Made by a program: the position numbers and the translations under genes. Below are positions 42,561 through 54,819 of a stretch of DNA of 64,000 bases, in pieces. Where the stretch lies: NCBI RefSeq assembly GCF_014656135.1, contig NZ_BNBV01000001.1, positions 389,120 through 453,119 of the forward strand, in the 5' to 3' direction. How positions within the stretch are numbered: position 1 is the stretch's first letter; each line of letters starts with the position of its first letter. The notes under the pieces were generated by a model. The model had not been told where the DNA came from, made no database searches, and saw only the letters and a list, made by a program, of their open reading frames with translations. The DNA comes from Streptomyces thermodiastaticus (GTDB lineage Bacteria > Actinomycetota > Actinomycetes > Streptomycetales > Streptomycetaceae).

Positions 42561-43373
42561 CTATGCCGTGGGGAGCCAGCCGACCTTGCCGGCGAGCAGG
42601 GCGTAGCCCACGAAGGCACCGATGTCGAGCAGGGAGTGCGCCACCACCAGCGGGCCGACCCGTCCCCACCGCCGGTACAGCCGCACGAACACCAGGCCCA
42701 TCACCACGTTGCCGAGGAAGCCGCCGACGCCCTGGTAGAGGTGGTACGAGCCGCGCAGGACGGAGCTGGCCGCCAGCGACCGCCCCGCCGTCCAGCCCAG
42801 CTGATCCAGCCTGCGCAGCAGGAACCCGACGACGATCACTTCCTCCAGCACCGCGTTCTGCACCGCGGACAGGATGAGCACCGGGTACTTCCACCACACC
42901 GAGGGCAGTGCCTCGGGCACGACGGTGAGGTTGAAGCCCAGGCCGCGCGCGGCCAGGTAGAAGGCGATGCCGGCGCTGCCGATCAGCGCCGCGATCACCG
43001 CGCCGCGGCCGAGGTCCGGCCAGGGACGGGAGCGGTCGAAGCCGAGGGTGCGCAGGCTGCGTCCCTCGCGCAGCAGCAGGTGGGCGACCAGCGCCACCGG
43101 CACGAGCGCGGTGGCGATCCCGAACAGTTGCCAGGCCAGGTCGAGCCAGGGGCGGCCCGGCGCGGCGGAGGCGTTGAGGGTGGCCGCCTGGTCCTTCAGA
43201 CCGCCCGGCTTCGTCACCGAGCCGACGAAGCTGATCACGGCGGACACCCCGCTGGCGCCCAGCGAGAGCGCGAGGACGAGCAGTGTCTCGTCCCGCAGGA
43301 TCCGCCGTGACGGCCGTTCTCGGGACTCGGTTGCGGCCATCGGCCCGGTCTCGGACTGCACGCGCGCCTCCAC
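42561..43373 (-). CDS. CPBP-family intramembrane metalloprotease
   Basis: A 270-residue membrane protein of the CAAX-protease/bacteriocin-processing (CPBP/ABI) family. It has about seven membrane segments. The core motifs are LEEVIVVGFLLRRLDQL (glutamate pair), SSVLRGSYHLYQGVGGF (His) and VVAHSLLDI (second His). The usual Arg after the glutamate pair is replaced by the EEVIVVGF variant seen in actinomycetes. The substrate is unknown. The start at 43373 has an N-terminal cytoplasmic segment. Confidence 0.85.
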   Translation of the reverse strand: MEARVQSETGPMAATESRERPSRRILRDETLLVLALSLGASGVSAVISFVGSVTKPGGLKDQAATLNASAAPGRPWLDLAWQLFGIATALVPVALVAHLLLREGRSLRTLGFDRSRPWPDLGRGAVIAALIGSAGIAFYLAARGLGFNLTVVPEALPSVWWKYPVLILSAVQNAVLEEVIVVGFLLRRLDQLGWTAGRSLAASSVLRGSYHLYQGVGGFLGNVVMGLVFVRLYRRWGRVGPLVVAHSLLDIGAFVGYALLAGKVGWLPTA

Positions 43374-43464
43374 TCCACCGTCTCGGGACGTCTCAGCTTG
43401 CCCGATCAGCCCGGAAGGGGAGCGACCGGGGCCCGGCGGCGCGCCCGGACGGTGCCGGCGGCAC

Positions 43465-44988
43465 TCAGGTCAGCGGCACCACTTCCGGCTCCGGAACACC
43501 GACCGGCCAGGTGTGCACCGGATCGTCGCGCCACATCAGCTCGCGGTAGCGGCGTGTCGTGGCGGCCAGCGCCTCCTGCCGGTCCAGGCCGCGTTCCATG
43601 GCCCGGTGGAAGGTCGCGGCCTGCCACTGGGCACCGTTGGCCCTGAGCCGGCACCGTTCCTCGATCACCCCGAGATACCGGTCCCGGTCCGCGGGCTCCA
43701 CGCCCCACGCATTCAGCCCGGCCTCGGCCAGCGGCAGCAGTTCGTCCCGGACGAGGGTGACGGCATCGACCTCGGCGGTGCCGGACAGGCGGCCGCGCCG
43801 GGGCCAGACCAGCCGGGCGTCGATCCCGTGCCGGCAGGCGGCGTCGAAGTTGGCGGCCGCGGCCCGGAACGGCAGCCGGGTCCACACCGGGCGCGGCTCC
43901 TCCGCGAGGGCGCGCACCAGGCCGTAGTAGAAGACGGCGTTGGCGATGACGTCGGTGACCGTCGGCCCGGCGGGCAGCACCCGGTTCTCGACCCGCAGAT
44001 GCGGGACGCCGTCGGCGATGTCGTACACCGGCCGGTTCCAGCGGTAGACGGTGCCGTTGTGCAGAACCAGCTCGGCCAGCCGGGGCACCCCGCCGGCCTC
44101 CAGCACCTCGAGCGGGTCCTCCTCGTCGCAGATCGGCAGCAGCGCCGGGAAGTAGCGCACGTTCTCCTCGAACAGGTCGAACACCGAGGTCACCCAGCGC
44201 TCGCCGAACCAGGTGCGCGGACGCACCCCCTGGGCCTGCAGTTCCGGCGGCCGGGTGTCGGTGGACTGCTGGAACAGCGGCGGGCGGGACTCCCGCCACA
44301 GCTCACGGCCGAAGAGGAAAGGGGAGTTGGCGCCGACGGCGATCTGCGCCGCGCTCGCCGCCTGGGCCGCGTTCCACACGTCCGCGAACCGGCCGGGGGT
44401 GACCTGCAGGTGCAGCTGCACGGAGGTGCAGGCGGCCTCGGGCACGATCGACTGGGAGGTGCAGGTCAGACGCTCCACGCCGTCGATGTCCAGGGTGAAG
44501 TCCTCGCCGCGGGCCGCGACGATCTGGTCGTTGAGCAGGGTGTACCGGTCGACGGCGGACAGATTCGAGGAGACGAGGTCGTCCCGGTTGAGGGTGGGAA
44601 GAATGCCGATCATCGCTATTCCGGCATCGACCTCGGCAGCCTTGCGGTCGGCATATGCCAGCGACGTGCGCAGCTCCTCGGCGAGCCGGTCGAATACCCG
44701 GCCGCCCAGCCGGTGGGGCGCTATGTTCACTTCAAGGTTGAACATGGCGAGTTCCGTCTGGAAGTCCCGGCTGGCGATGCGCTCGAGTACTTGCGCATTC
44801 AGCATTTTCGGCAATCCGTCGGCGCCGAGCAGATTCAATTCGATCTCCAGCCCCATGAGGTTCTGGGGCCGGTCGAACCGTTTCTGTTCCAGCAGCCGCG
44901 CCAGTGCCTCCAAGCACCGCCTGAGCTTCTCACGGTAACGGTTGCGATCGGACAGGTCGAACTCGCCTGCGACGACCTTCTCGCCCAT
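43465..44988 (-). CDS. Glutamate-cysteine ligase-like protein (GCS2 family)
   Basis: A 507-residue GCS2/YbdK-fold carboxylate-amine ligase. The family features are LMGLEIELNLLG, FNLEVNIAP, SVQLHLQV, NSPFLFGRELW and LRVENRVLPAGPT. GCS2 enzymes join glutamate to cysteine or to another amine using ATP. Actinomycetes mostly use mycothiol instead of glutathione and no glutathione synthetase gene is adjacent, so the real product may be different. The ATG at 44988 opens MGEKVVAGEFDLSDRNRY. Confidence 0.85.
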   Translation of the reverse strand: MGEKVVAGEFDLSDRNRYREKLRRCLEALARLLEQKRFDRPQNLMGLEIELNLLGADGLPKMLNAQVLERIASRDFQTELAMFNLEVNIAPHRLGGRVFDRLAEELRTSLAYADRKAAEVDAGIAMIGILPTLNRDDLVSSNLSAVDRYTLLNDQIVAARGEDFTLDIDGVERLTCTSQSIVPEAACTSVQLHLQVTPGRFADVWNAAQAASAAQIAVGANSPFLFGRELWRESRPPLFQQSTDTRPPELQAQGVRPRTWFGERWVTSVFDLFEENVRYFPALLPICDEEDPLEVLEAGGVPRLAELVLHNGTVYRWNRPVYDIADGVPHLRVENRVLPAGPTVTDVIANAVFYYGLVRALAEEPRPVWTRLPFRAAAANFDAACRHGIDARLVWPRRGRLSGTAEVDAVTLVRDELLPLAEAGLNAWGVEPADRDRYLGVIEERCRLRANGAQWQAATFHRAMERGLDRQEALAATTRRYRELMWRDDPVHTWPVGVPEPEVVPLT

Positions 44989-45597
44989 CGCGGCGTCCTC
45001 CCTCGCTCGGGCCGGCCCTGGCTCCGGCCGCCGGGATCGAAGTCAGGTGGGATGATGCCCCGCATACACGATCGATAACGTCCCGTTCTCCCCGCTTCCC
45101 CGGGCCCCGGACCGCTGGAGCGGAGGCACATTCGACGGGCATGAGGCGGCGGCATCTCCTGGTACCCCCGGCACCCGGAGAAAAACACCGACGGCGACGG
45201 ACCCGCCACGCGGCAGCGGCGGCGACGGGAGGGCCACGCACGGCACCCGGCACCCGGCACCCGGCACCCGGCACCCGGCACCCGGCAAGAGACCATCGGC
45301 ACTCAGAATTCCGGCCGAATAGCGCCTTGTTGTACCCGCCGGAAACAGCTACCGAAACACCATCTGAACATGTGTCGTATAAACTCTCCACCAGGCAGAA
45401 GGTCGGCACCCGTGGCGCTGGACCGCGGGCGGGGTCATGTCCGGATACCTTGTCGTCCGTTTTCCTTCCTTCGTCACGGACCCGGGATCCGAGGCACCAG
45501 GCGGCCTCGTTCGCCCCCTTCGCCCTCCGAGAGCTGACAGCGCCGTCCGCCCCCACCCCTCGCGTCATCGTGCCTGTCGAACGAGAGGCGACCCACC
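44989..45597. other. Long gap with heptanucleotide array
   Basis: No gene is supported in this 609-bp gap. Besides the repeat at 45243-45284 it holds a lower-GC stretch around 45290-45400 that could be a promoter for the 45598 gene. Frames that cross it lack coding bias or only translate the repeats. Confidence 0.45.
45243..45284. repeat. Six perfect 7-bp units (GCACCCG)
   Basis: GCACCCG is repeated six times without change, between the GCS2 and 45598 genes. Copy number of such arrays can change by slippage. Confidence 0.9.
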
Positions 45598-46182
45598 ATG
45601 CCGCTGCACATACCCCCGGCTCCCGCTCCCGCCCTGCGCTCCGTCCTCACGGCCCTCGACTCCCCCACCGCGGTCCGCGAGGCACCCACCCCCGCCCTGC
45701 GGTCCGCCCAGGAACCGGCGACCCCGGACCGTGCGCTTCCGGTGCACGTCCTGGAGCAGTTCACCCCTCAGGGGGTCTCCGCGACCCGGCTGGCCGGGTG
45801 GCGGTTCCTCATCCGCTGCGGCGACCGTGCGGTGGCCGCCGCCGAGACCAGGCTCACCCCTGACGGCTGGGCCTTCGCGCACTTCTTCGAAGGCCCCTAC
45901 GTCGCCTCCACCGAGCGCGCGCTGCGCCAGGCGGAGTCCCTGAGCCAGCACTACCAGCCGCGGCTGCTGTCCATGCCCAGCCTCTACATGCTCACCCTGT
46001 GGCTGCACGGCGACCTCTCCGACGACGGCGCCGGCGGCCATCCGGCGGCCACGGATCTGCTGGTGCCGCTGGCCCCGGCCCCGCCCGGCATCCCGTCCCA
46101 TGTGCCGCACCGCGTGGCCGACCTGCTCCCGGTCCTCACCCACCGGGTGACTCCTGTCCGGCTCATGGGGTCGCCCGCCTGA
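45598..46182 (+). CDS. Conserved Streptomyces protein of unknown function
   Basis: A 194-residue soluble protein. The N-terminal 50 residues are Pro/Ala-rich; the core (LPVHVLEQFTPQGVSATRLAG, FLIRCGDRAVAAAETRLTPD, AFAHFFEGPYVASTERALRQ) is likely globular; the C-terminus (PRLLSMPSLYMLTLWLHGDL) is hydrophobic but does not look like a membrane helix. I do not recognise a family. The ATG at 45598 follows GAGAGGCGACCCACC. A hairpin after the stop marks the end of the unit. Confidence 0.7.
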   Translation: MPLHIPPAPAPALRSVLTALDSPTAVREAPTPALRSAQEPATPDRALPVHVLEQFTPQGVSATRLAGWRFLIRCGDRAVAAAETRLTPDGWAFAHFFEGPYVASTERALRQAESLSQHYQPRLLSMPSLYMLTLWLHGDLSDDGAGGHPAATDLLVPLAPAPPGIPSHVPHRVADLLPVLTHRVTPVRLMGSPA

Positions 46183-46491
46183 GCGGCCCCCGTCCGGTCC
46201 GGCAGACCCGCCGCGTGCCTCGCTGCCCTGCGTCGCAGTGGGGCACGCGGCGTCCAGTGCGGGCCTCGTCCCCCGGCGCTCATGCTGCGCCGCCGGCCAG
46301 GCGGTGCACCGGCGCACACCGCCTGCCGGTGGCGAACCCCATGGCCGCCGGATGCGCCCTGTTCCGCTGAACCGCGGACGCCGCCGGCGCGTCCTGTACC
46401 GGTGAGCAGCGCTGCGGCGACCGGCCCGCGGGCACCGCACGCGCGAGCTCAGCACGGGTATCGGTCCCACTCACTGTTTCGGGGGACGGCC
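46183..46491. other. Gap with terminator
   Basis: No gene is supported. The terminator at 46211-46250 lies at the left; the right end leads to the DUF5999 gene and a GGGGGA ribosome binding site. Confidence 0.4.
46211..46250 (+). terminator. Hairpin after the 45598 gene
   Basis: CCGCGTGCC (46211-46219) and GGCACGCGG (46242-46250) form a 9-bp stem that encloses a second small hairpin (CTGCG T CGCAG). Confidence 0.55.
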
Positions 46492-46773
46492 ATGGAGCAT
46501 GCCACCAGCCGCAGGACAGACAATACGAGCGCCCAGGGCCCCACGGCACAGCACGTCCCGCCCCGTGTGTGCCCGCACCAGCCGCCGTGCCCGCCGGCCG
46601 ACTCCGCCGGCCGGGAGTCCGCCCGCCGTGTGGCGCACCATCCGGAGCAGGGCTGGAGCCTGCTCTGCAACGGCGTCCTGCTCTTCGAGGACACCGGTGA
46701 GCTGCTGCCGGACGGCCGGATCATCGACCCGCACCGCCCGCTGGACGGCGACCAGGCGGTGACCACCGTCTGA
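46492..46773 (+). CDS. DUF5999-type small protein
   Basis: A 93-residue Streptomyces protein of the DUF5999 type. The conserved parts are CPHQPPCPPADS (two Cys, His), then AHHPEQGWSLLCNGVLLFED and TGELLPDGRIIDPHRP. The cysteine-rich start could bind a metal. Its role is unknown. The ATG at 46492 follows GGGGGA. Confidence 0.75.
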   Translation: MEHATSRRTDNTSAQGPTAQHVPPRVCPHQPPCPPADSAGRESARRVAHHPEQGWSLLCNGVLLFEDTGELLPDGRIIDPHRPLDGDQAVTTV

Positions 46774-47052
46774 CCTCCCGGGCGCCGGGCAGGGCCTGCA
46801 ACGACGTGTCAGGGCCGCACTGCCGCCCGTTCCGCCGGCGTGCACGCCGTGCTCGGCACGGCACATCAGGCGGGGCGGAAGCGGGCGGGCCGGGGCCGTC
46901 CCCGCGCACGGTCCCCGGCGGACGGTCTTGACGGAAGCTTGACGTCCGTTCGTCCCGGATGCCATAGGCCGCGGCGGCACGGGCGCCTACGCTGGTGCTC
47001 TGCGTGCAGGCCGGAACCACCTATGCCGGGCCGCATGCCGGAAAGCAGGCCG

Positions 47053-49002
47053 ATGGCCGTCACCCACCACCCGCCGGGCCGTCTCCGCACCTGGATGCTG
47101 AAGGGCCTGTCCGACATGGGCAAGGGCGTCCAGCAGGCCCCGCACGCCGCCGCGGAACACCCCCACCGGGGACAGCGATGGTGGCGGGTGATGTGCCTGA
47201 CGGGTGTCGACTACTTCTCCACCCTCGGCTATCAGCCGGGCATCGCGGCTCTGGCGGCCGGTCTGCTCTCCCCGGTGGCGACGCTCGTCCTGGTCCTGGT
47301 CACCCTCGCCGGTGCCCTGCCCGTCTACCGCAAGGTGGCCGAGGAGAGTCCGCACGGCCAGGGCTCGATCGCGATGCTGGAACGGCTGCTGTCGTTCTGG
47401 CAGGGCAAGCTGTTCGTCCTGACCCTGCTCGGTTTCGCCGCCACCGACTTCCTGATCACCATCACCCTGTCGGCCGCCGACGCCTCGACCCACCTGGTGG
47501 AGAACCCGCACCTGACCGGGGTCCTCCACGACCACCAGCTGCTGATCACCCTGGTGCTGCTGGCCCTGCTCGGCGCCGTGTTCCTCAAGGGATTCCTGGA
47601 GGCGATCGGCGTCGCCGTCGCACTGGTGGGCGTCTACCTCGCGCTGAACGTGGTCGTGGTGATCACCGGCCTGTGGCACGTCCTGACCGCCGAGCACGTG
47701 GTCACCGACTGGTCCGGTGCCCTGACCGCCCAGCACAGCAGCGTCCTGGTCATGGTCGGGGTGGCGCTGCTGGTCTTCCCCAAGCTGGCGCTCGGCCTGT
47801 CCGGCTTCGAGACCGGCGTCGCCGTGATGCCGCACGTGGCGGGCGACCCCGGCGACACCGAGGAACGGCCGGCCGGACGCATCCGGGACACCAGGAAGCT
47901 GCTCACCACCGCCGCGCTGATCATGAGCGGTTTTCTGATCGCCACGAGCTTCATCACCACGTTGCTGATCCCGGCGGCGCAGTTCCAGCCCGGCGGCAAG
48001 GCCAACGGCCGCGCCCTCGCCTATCTGGCGCATCTGTACCTGGGGAACGCCTTCGGCACGGTGTACGACGTGTCCACCATCGCGATCCTGTGGTTCGCGG
48101 GCGCCTCCGCGATGGCCGGACTGCTCAACCTGATGCCCCGCTATCTGCCCCGCTACGGCATGGCCCCGCACTGGGCACGGGCGGTGCGGCCGATGGTCCT
48201 CGTGTTCACGCTGCTCGGTTTCCTGGTCACCTGGATCTTCGACGCCAGCGTCGACCGGCAGGGCGGGGCCTACGCCACCGGTGTCCTGGTGCTGATCTCC
48301 TCGGCGGCGATCGCGGTGACCATCTCCGCCCACCAGCGGGGCCGGCGGGCGTGGACCGCCGTGTTCGCGGTGATCTCCACGGTGTTCCTGTACACCACCG
48401 CGGCGAACGTGGTGGAACGCCCGGACGGTGTGAAGATCGGCGGCTGTTTCATCGCCGGGATCATCCTGGTGTCGCTGCTGTCCCGGCTGGCCCGCGCCTT
48501 CGAGCTGCGGGTGACCGGGGTGACCCTCGACCCCCTGGCGGAGCGCTTCGTCAGGGACATCGCCAGCCGCACGATCCGGTTCATCGCCAACGAGCCCGAC
48601 CGCCAGGACCGGGCCGCCTATCACGACAAGATCGAGCAGATCCGCGACGACAACGGCCTGCCCGGCACCGAGGACTTCGTCTTCGTCGAGGTTACGGTCA
48701 CCGACCCCTCCGAGTTCGAGACGGGCCTGTGCGTCCACGGCGGCGTCATGCACGACCGCTACCGCGTGCTCTCCCTGGAGTCCACCTCCATCCCCAACGC
48801 CCTGGCCGCCCTGCTGCTGTACGTCCGCGACACCACCGGCCGCATCCCGCACATCTACTTCCAGTGGACCGAGGGCAACCCCTTCCACAATTTCCTGCGC
48901 TTCTTCCTCTTCGGCCAGGGCGAGGTCGCCACCGTCACCCGGGAGGTCCTGCGCGAGGCCGAGCCGGACCCGGGCGGACGGCCCCGCGTGCACACCGGTT
49001 GA
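47053..49002 (+). CDS. Large APC-superfamily permease with C-terminal soluble domain
   Basis: A 649-residue permease. The N-terminal 470 residues hold about 12 membrane segments, beginning with [20 protein letters not shown] and including [37 protein letters not shown] and [20 protein letters not shown] cytoplasmic C-terminal domain of about 150 residues follows ([40 protein letters not shown]). The layout is like potassium transporters KimA/KUP and large amino-acid permeases; the substrate cannot be assigned. The ATG at 47053 follows GAAAGCAGG; an ATG at 47023 is possible. No gene occupies 46774-47052, where two TTGACG boxes (near 46926 and 46938) probably mark the promoter. Confidence 0.82.
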   Translation: MAVTHHPPGRLRTWMLKGLSDMGKGVQQAPHAAAEHPHRGQRWWRVMCLTGVDYFSTLGYQPGIAALAAGLLSPVATLVLVLVTLAGALPVYRKVAEESPHGQGSIAMLERLLSFWQGKLFVLTLLGFAATDFLITITLSAADASTHLVENPHLTGVLHDHQLLITLVLLALLGAVFLKGFLEAIGVAVALVGVYLALNVVVVITGLWHVLTAEHVVTDWSGALTAQHSSVLVMVGVALLVFPKLALGLSGFETGVAVMPHVAGDPGDTEERPAGRIRDTRKLLTTAALIMSGFLIATSFITTLLIPAAQFQPGGKANGRALAYLAHLYLGNAFGTVYDVSTIAILWFAGASAMAGLLNLMPRYLPRYGMAPHWARAVRPMVLVFTLLGFLVTWIFDASVDRQGGAYATGVLVLISSAAIAVTISAHQRGRRAWTAVFAVISTVFLYTTAANVVERPDGVKIGGCFIAGIILVSLLSRLARAFELRVTGVTLDPLAERFVRDIASRTIRFIANEPDRQDRAAYHDKIEQIRDDNGLPGTEDFVFVEVTVTDPSEFETGLCVHGGVMHDRYRVLSLESTSIPNALAALLLYVRDTTGRIPHIYFQWTEGNPFHNFLRFFLFGQGEVATVTREVLREAEPDPGGRPRVHTG

Positions 49003-49101
49003 TCCTCGCCCGGCCCGGGGCGCGGCGGCCACCGTCCGCGTCCGGCCGGCGGCCGGCCCGTGTCCGCGCCGGCCGCGGCGCGCCCTGTCGTGACGGGCCT
49101 C

Positions 49102-49107
49102 TATCGT
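49102..49107 (+). promoter_or_regulatory. -10 box of a leaderless message
   Basis: TATCGT lies 7 bases before the ATG at 49115 and no ribosome binding site is present. A TCGTGACGGGC repeat occurs twice here, 16 bp apart. Confidence 0.4.
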
Positions 49108-49114
49108 GACGGGC

Positions 49115-49510
49115 ATGCAGTCCTACACCATCGGTCAGGCGGCCCGCCTGCTCGGAGTCAGCCCGGACACCGCCCGCCGGTGGGCGGACGCGGGCCGGAT
49201 GGCCACGCACCGCGACGAGAGCGGGCGCCGGGTCATCGACGGCCGGGACCTGGCCGCGTTCTCCGTGGAACTGGCCCGCACCGGCGACGAGACGGCCGAG
49301 ACGTCCCGCACCTCCGTGCGCAACGCCTTCCCCGGCATCGTCACCGCGATCAAGCTCGGCGACGTCGCCGCCCAGGTGGAGATCCAGGCCGGCCCGCACC
49401 GCCTGGTCTCCCTGCTGACCCGGGAGGCCGTGGAGGAACTCGGCCTGGAGGTGGGCATGGAGGCCACCGCCCGGGTGAAGTCCACCAACGTCCACGTCGA
49501 CCGCGGCTGA
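49115..49510 (+). CDS. Helix-turn-helix/TOBE (Mop) molybdate-binding protein
   Basis: A 131-residue protein. Residues 1-50 are a MerR/excisionase-type helix-turn-helix (YTIGQAARLLGVSPDTARRW); residues ~70-130 are a TOBE/Mop domain (SVRNAFPGIVTAIKLGDVAA, VSLLTREAVEELGLEVG, ARVKSTNVHVDR) that binds molybdate or tungstate. It may act as a molybdate-responsive regulator. No molybdate transporter gene is adjacent. The ATG at 49115 is preferred; a GTG at 49106 is in frame. Confidence 0.85.
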   Translation: MQSYTIGQAARLLGVSPDTARRWADAGRMATHRDESGRRVIDGRDLAAFSVELARTGDETAETSRTSVRNAFPGIVTAIKLGDVAAQVEIQAGPHRLVSLLTREAVEELGLEVGMEATARVKSTNVHVDRG

Positions 49511-49530
49511 CCGTCCACCGGCACGACAAA

Positions 49531-49578
49531 GGCTGTGCCCCGGCCTCGTGCGCAGTGCACGCAGGCCGGGGCACAGCC
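49531..49578. terminator. Very strong bidirectional terminator
   Basis: GGCTGTGCCCCGGCCT (49531-49546) and AGGCCGGGGCACAGCC (49563-49578) form a perfect 16-bp stem, extended in the loop by CGTGC/GCACG. It lies between the converging TOBE gene and gcvP. Confidence 0.85.
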
Positions 49579-49624
49579 CTGTCGCGGGGCGCGGCCACCG
49601 CGGCCGCGCCGTCCGTCCGGTGGA

Positions 49625-52510
<2,886 letters not shown>

Positions 52511-52542
52511 GCGGAGGCCTCCTGGTCTGACGCGACCTTCGA

Positions 52543-52566
52543 GGGACACCACGGCTCGGGTGTCCC
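52543..52566 (-). promoter_or_regulatory. Hairpin between riboswitch and gcvP (expression platform candidate)
   Basis: GGGACACC (52543-52550) and GGTGTCCC (52559-52566) form an 8-bp stem immediately after the second aptamer and 33 bases before the gcvP start codon. Confidence 0.55.
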
Positions 52567-52575
52567 GACGGCCTC

Positions 52576-52778
52576 CCCCTCTGTCATCGACCTGAGAGCT
52601 TCACCGGACTGCCCTAGGGCACCCGGTTTTCACCGTCGGTGAGAGCGGAAGCCGTCGACACCCGCTCTGCTTTCCAGAGTGACCTCGTCCGTGCGGTACA
52701 GGGGCCTGAGAGTTTCCGGGGAGGATTTGCTCCTTCGGCGCCTCCGGCGGTCGCCGGGGGACTCTCCCGCACGGGGTC
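52576..52778 (-). ncRNA. Tandem glycine riboswitch
   Basis: Read leftward, the first aptamer starts near 52778 with GTGCGGGAGAG and carries GCGCCGAAGGAGCAA and AACTCTCAGGC, then GGACGAGGTCACTCTGGAAAG. The second (to about 52576) has the same CTCTCA-GG core and ends GACAGAGGGG. These are the hallmark parts of the two-aptamer glycine riboswitch, which turns on gcv genes when glycine binds. A -10 box TACGCT (52792-52797) lies about 14 bases upstream. Confidence 0.9.
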
Positions 52779-52889
52779 AGCAGCCGCTGTCAGCGTACCA
52801 GCGGGCAGGACGGCCGACTCGGGTGGCCGTCCGGCCGATTCTGCCTTTTTGTTGTGCTTACGGATGAGATGCGACCCAGTGGAGGATAC

Positions 52890-53267
52890 GTGCAGAGCGA
52901 CATCGATCCGCGCAGTCTGATCGGCCGGAGAGCCATCGACCGCAACGGCCGCAAGATCGGCACCGTCCACGAGGTCTACCTCGACGACGCGACCGGCGAG
53001 CCGGAGTGGGCGGCCATACGCACCGGCCTGTTCTCCCGTGACGCCTTCGCGCCGCTGGAACCGAGCGAACTGGTGGACGGCGTCCTGCGCATCCCCTTCG
53101 AGCGGGCCGTGATCAGACAGGCCCCGGACCTCGGTGTCGGCCGCCATCTCTCCCCCGAGCAGGAACTGCGGCTCTACCGCCACTACGGCCTCGACGTGTC
53201 CGCCCCCGAGCCGCTGCCGGACCGGGACTTCGGCAAGCTGGCGGGGTCGGGCTCGGAGGAGACCTGA
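52890..53267 (+). CDS. PRC-barrel domain protein
   Basis: A 125-residue protein with one PRC-barrel domain (SLIGRRAIDRNGRKIGTVHEVYLDD, PEWAAIRTGLF), a small beta-barrel found in photosynthetic reaction centre H subunits and in many stand-alone actinomycete proteins linked to RNA or stress. The C-terminus (YRHYGLDVSAPEPLPD) is typical for the Streptomyces form. The GTG at 52890 follows GGAGG with a short spacer; an ATG at 52869 is also possible. It is divergent from gcvP. Confidence 0.85.
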   Translation: MQSDIDPRSLIGRRAIDRNGRKIGTVHEVYLDDATGEPEWAAIRTGLFSRDAFAPLEPSELVDGVLRIPFERAVIRQAPDLGVGRHLSPEQELRLYRHYGLDVSAPEPLPDRDFGKLAGSGSEET

Positions 53268-53358
53268 CCGGCGGCTGCCCATCCGGACGGAGCATCCGGC
53301 ACCGGCCCGGCACCGTGCCCAGGTCCGCCGGTGCGGGTGCCGGGCACCCCGGGAGCCC

Positions 53359-54741
53359 TCAGGCCGCCGTGCCCCCTCCGAGCCCGGCGTCCTCCGGCGC
53401 GCCGGAGGGACCGGTGCACACCAGCGGCAGCGGTTCGGCGGGCTGCAGGGCCGGGTCGTCGACGAGGAACGTGCGCACCCGGCCCGGTGCCGAGTGCGGC
53501 GTCTCGAACCGGACGGTGACCCGGCCCAGGCCGCTGCCCTGCACCCAGCCGTGCCCGTACTCCTCGTGCCGCACGTCGTGGCCCGCGCGCCACTGCCGCT
53601 CGGCGGGTCCGGACGGCTCCGGGACCGTCTCGTCCGCGGGCTCCTCGCCCGGCGGTGTCCGCTGCCCTCCGGCCGCCTGCGCGAACAGGTCCTCCTGCGT
53701 GTAGTCGGCGAGCCCGGTCACCCCCACCCCGAGCAGCCGTACGCCGCCCGTGGTGTCCACCGCGTCCAGCAGCCGGGCGGCCGCCTCGCGCACCACCGCC
53801 ACGTCGTCGGTGGGGCCGCGCAGGGTCTCGGACCGGGTCAGGGTGGAGAAGTCGTACCGCCGTACCTTCAGCACGATCGTGCGTCCCGACAGCCCGGCCG
53901 CGCGCAGCCGTCCGACGCAGCGGTCGGCGAGCCTGCGCACTTCCAGTCCCACCCGCAGCCGGTCGTGGATGTCGACGTCGTAGGTGTCCTCGACGGACAC
54001 CGACTTCGCCTCCCGCTCGGCCACCACCGGCCGTTCGTCGTGGGCCAGCGCCATGGCGTACAGCGCGTGCCCGTGGGCCTTGCCCAGCAGCCGGACGAGT
54101 TCGTCCTCGCCGGCCTCGGCGAGTTCGCCGACGGTGTGAATCCCGGCCCGGCGCAGATGATTCTGGGTGGCCGGGCCGACGCCGGGCAGGGTCCGCACCG
54201 GCATCGGCGCGAGCAGGTCGCGTTCGGTGCCGGGCGGGATGAGGACCAGCCCGTCGGGTTTCGCCTGCTCCGAGGCGATCTTGGCGAGCATCTTGGAGGC
54301 CGCGAGGCCCACCGAGCCGGTCAGTCCTGTGACGGCCCGGATGTCGGCGCGCAGCTTCCTGCCCACCCGTTCGGCCGAATCCGCGTCCCAGGCGGCCTGG
54401 CCGGCTTCCAGGTCCACGTACGCCTCGTCCAGGCTGAGCGGCTCCACCAGCGGCGACAGGGTCCGCAGCAGCCCCATCACCTGCTCGCTGATGGAGCGGT
54501 AGAAGGCGAAGCGCGGCACCAGGTAGGCGGCGTGCGGTGCCAGCCGCCGCGCCTGGGCCATCGGCATCGCCGAGTGCACCCCGAAGGCACGTGCCTCGTA
54601 CGACGCGGTCGACACCACCCCGCGCGGTCCGAGGCCGCCGACGACGACGGCCTTGCCGCGCAGGCTCGGCTTGGACGCCTGCTCCGCCTGGGCGAAGAAG
54701 GCATCCATGTCGAGATGCAGGATCGTCGGTGTGGTCCTCAC
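53359..54741 (-). CDS. dinB: DNA polymerase IV (Y family)
   Basis: A 460-residue translesion polymerase. The catalytic acids are in LHLDMDAFFA (D11) and SLDEAYVD (D105, E106); RTLPGVGPATQNHLR is the helix-hairpin-helix; the little-finger domain follows from about 240. A C-terminal extension (RAGHDVRHEEYGHGWVQGSG) is typical of Streptomyces DinB and lies beyond the core. The GTG at 54741 gives MRTTPTILHLD and lacks a clear ribosome binding site, so the message may be leaderless. No LexA-type box was seen upstream. Confidence 0.95.
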   Translation of the reverse strand: MRTTPTILHLDMDAFFAQAEQASKPSLRGKAVVVGGLGPRGVVSTASYEARAFGVHSAMPMAQARRLAPHAAYLVPRFAFYRSISEQVMGLLRTLSPLVEPLSLDEAYVDLEAGQAAWDADSAERVGRKLRADIRAVTGLTGSVGLAASKMLAKIASEQAKPDGLVLIPPGTERDLLAPMPVRTLPGVGPATQNHLRRAGIHTVGELAEAGEDELVRLLGKAHGHALYAMALAHDERPVVAEREAKSVSVEDTYDVDIHDRLRVGLEVRRLADRCVGRLRAAGLSGRTIVLKVRRYDFSTLTRSETLRGPTDDVAVVREAAARLLDAVDTTGGVRLLGVGVTGLADYTQEDLFAQAAGGQRTPPGEEPADETVPEPSGPAERQWRAGHDVRHEEYGHGWVQGSGLGRVTVRFETPHSAPGRVRTFLVDDPALQPAEPLPLVCTGPSGAPEDAGLGGGTAA

Positions 54742-54819
54742 GTGTTAGATGCTGCACCACACCACTGACACCGCGCGGGCACCTGGAGGACCGCGGAAGA
54801 GCGGGCCGGGCGGGCGCGG

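Noticed and set aside
45243..45284. CRISPR-like array
   Set aside because: The 7-bp units are directly adjacent with no spacers and no cas genes are present.
45141..45863. Plus-strand frame across the heptanucleotide repeats
   Set aside because: It only translates the repeats (APGTRHP units) and then the wrong frame of the 45598 gene.
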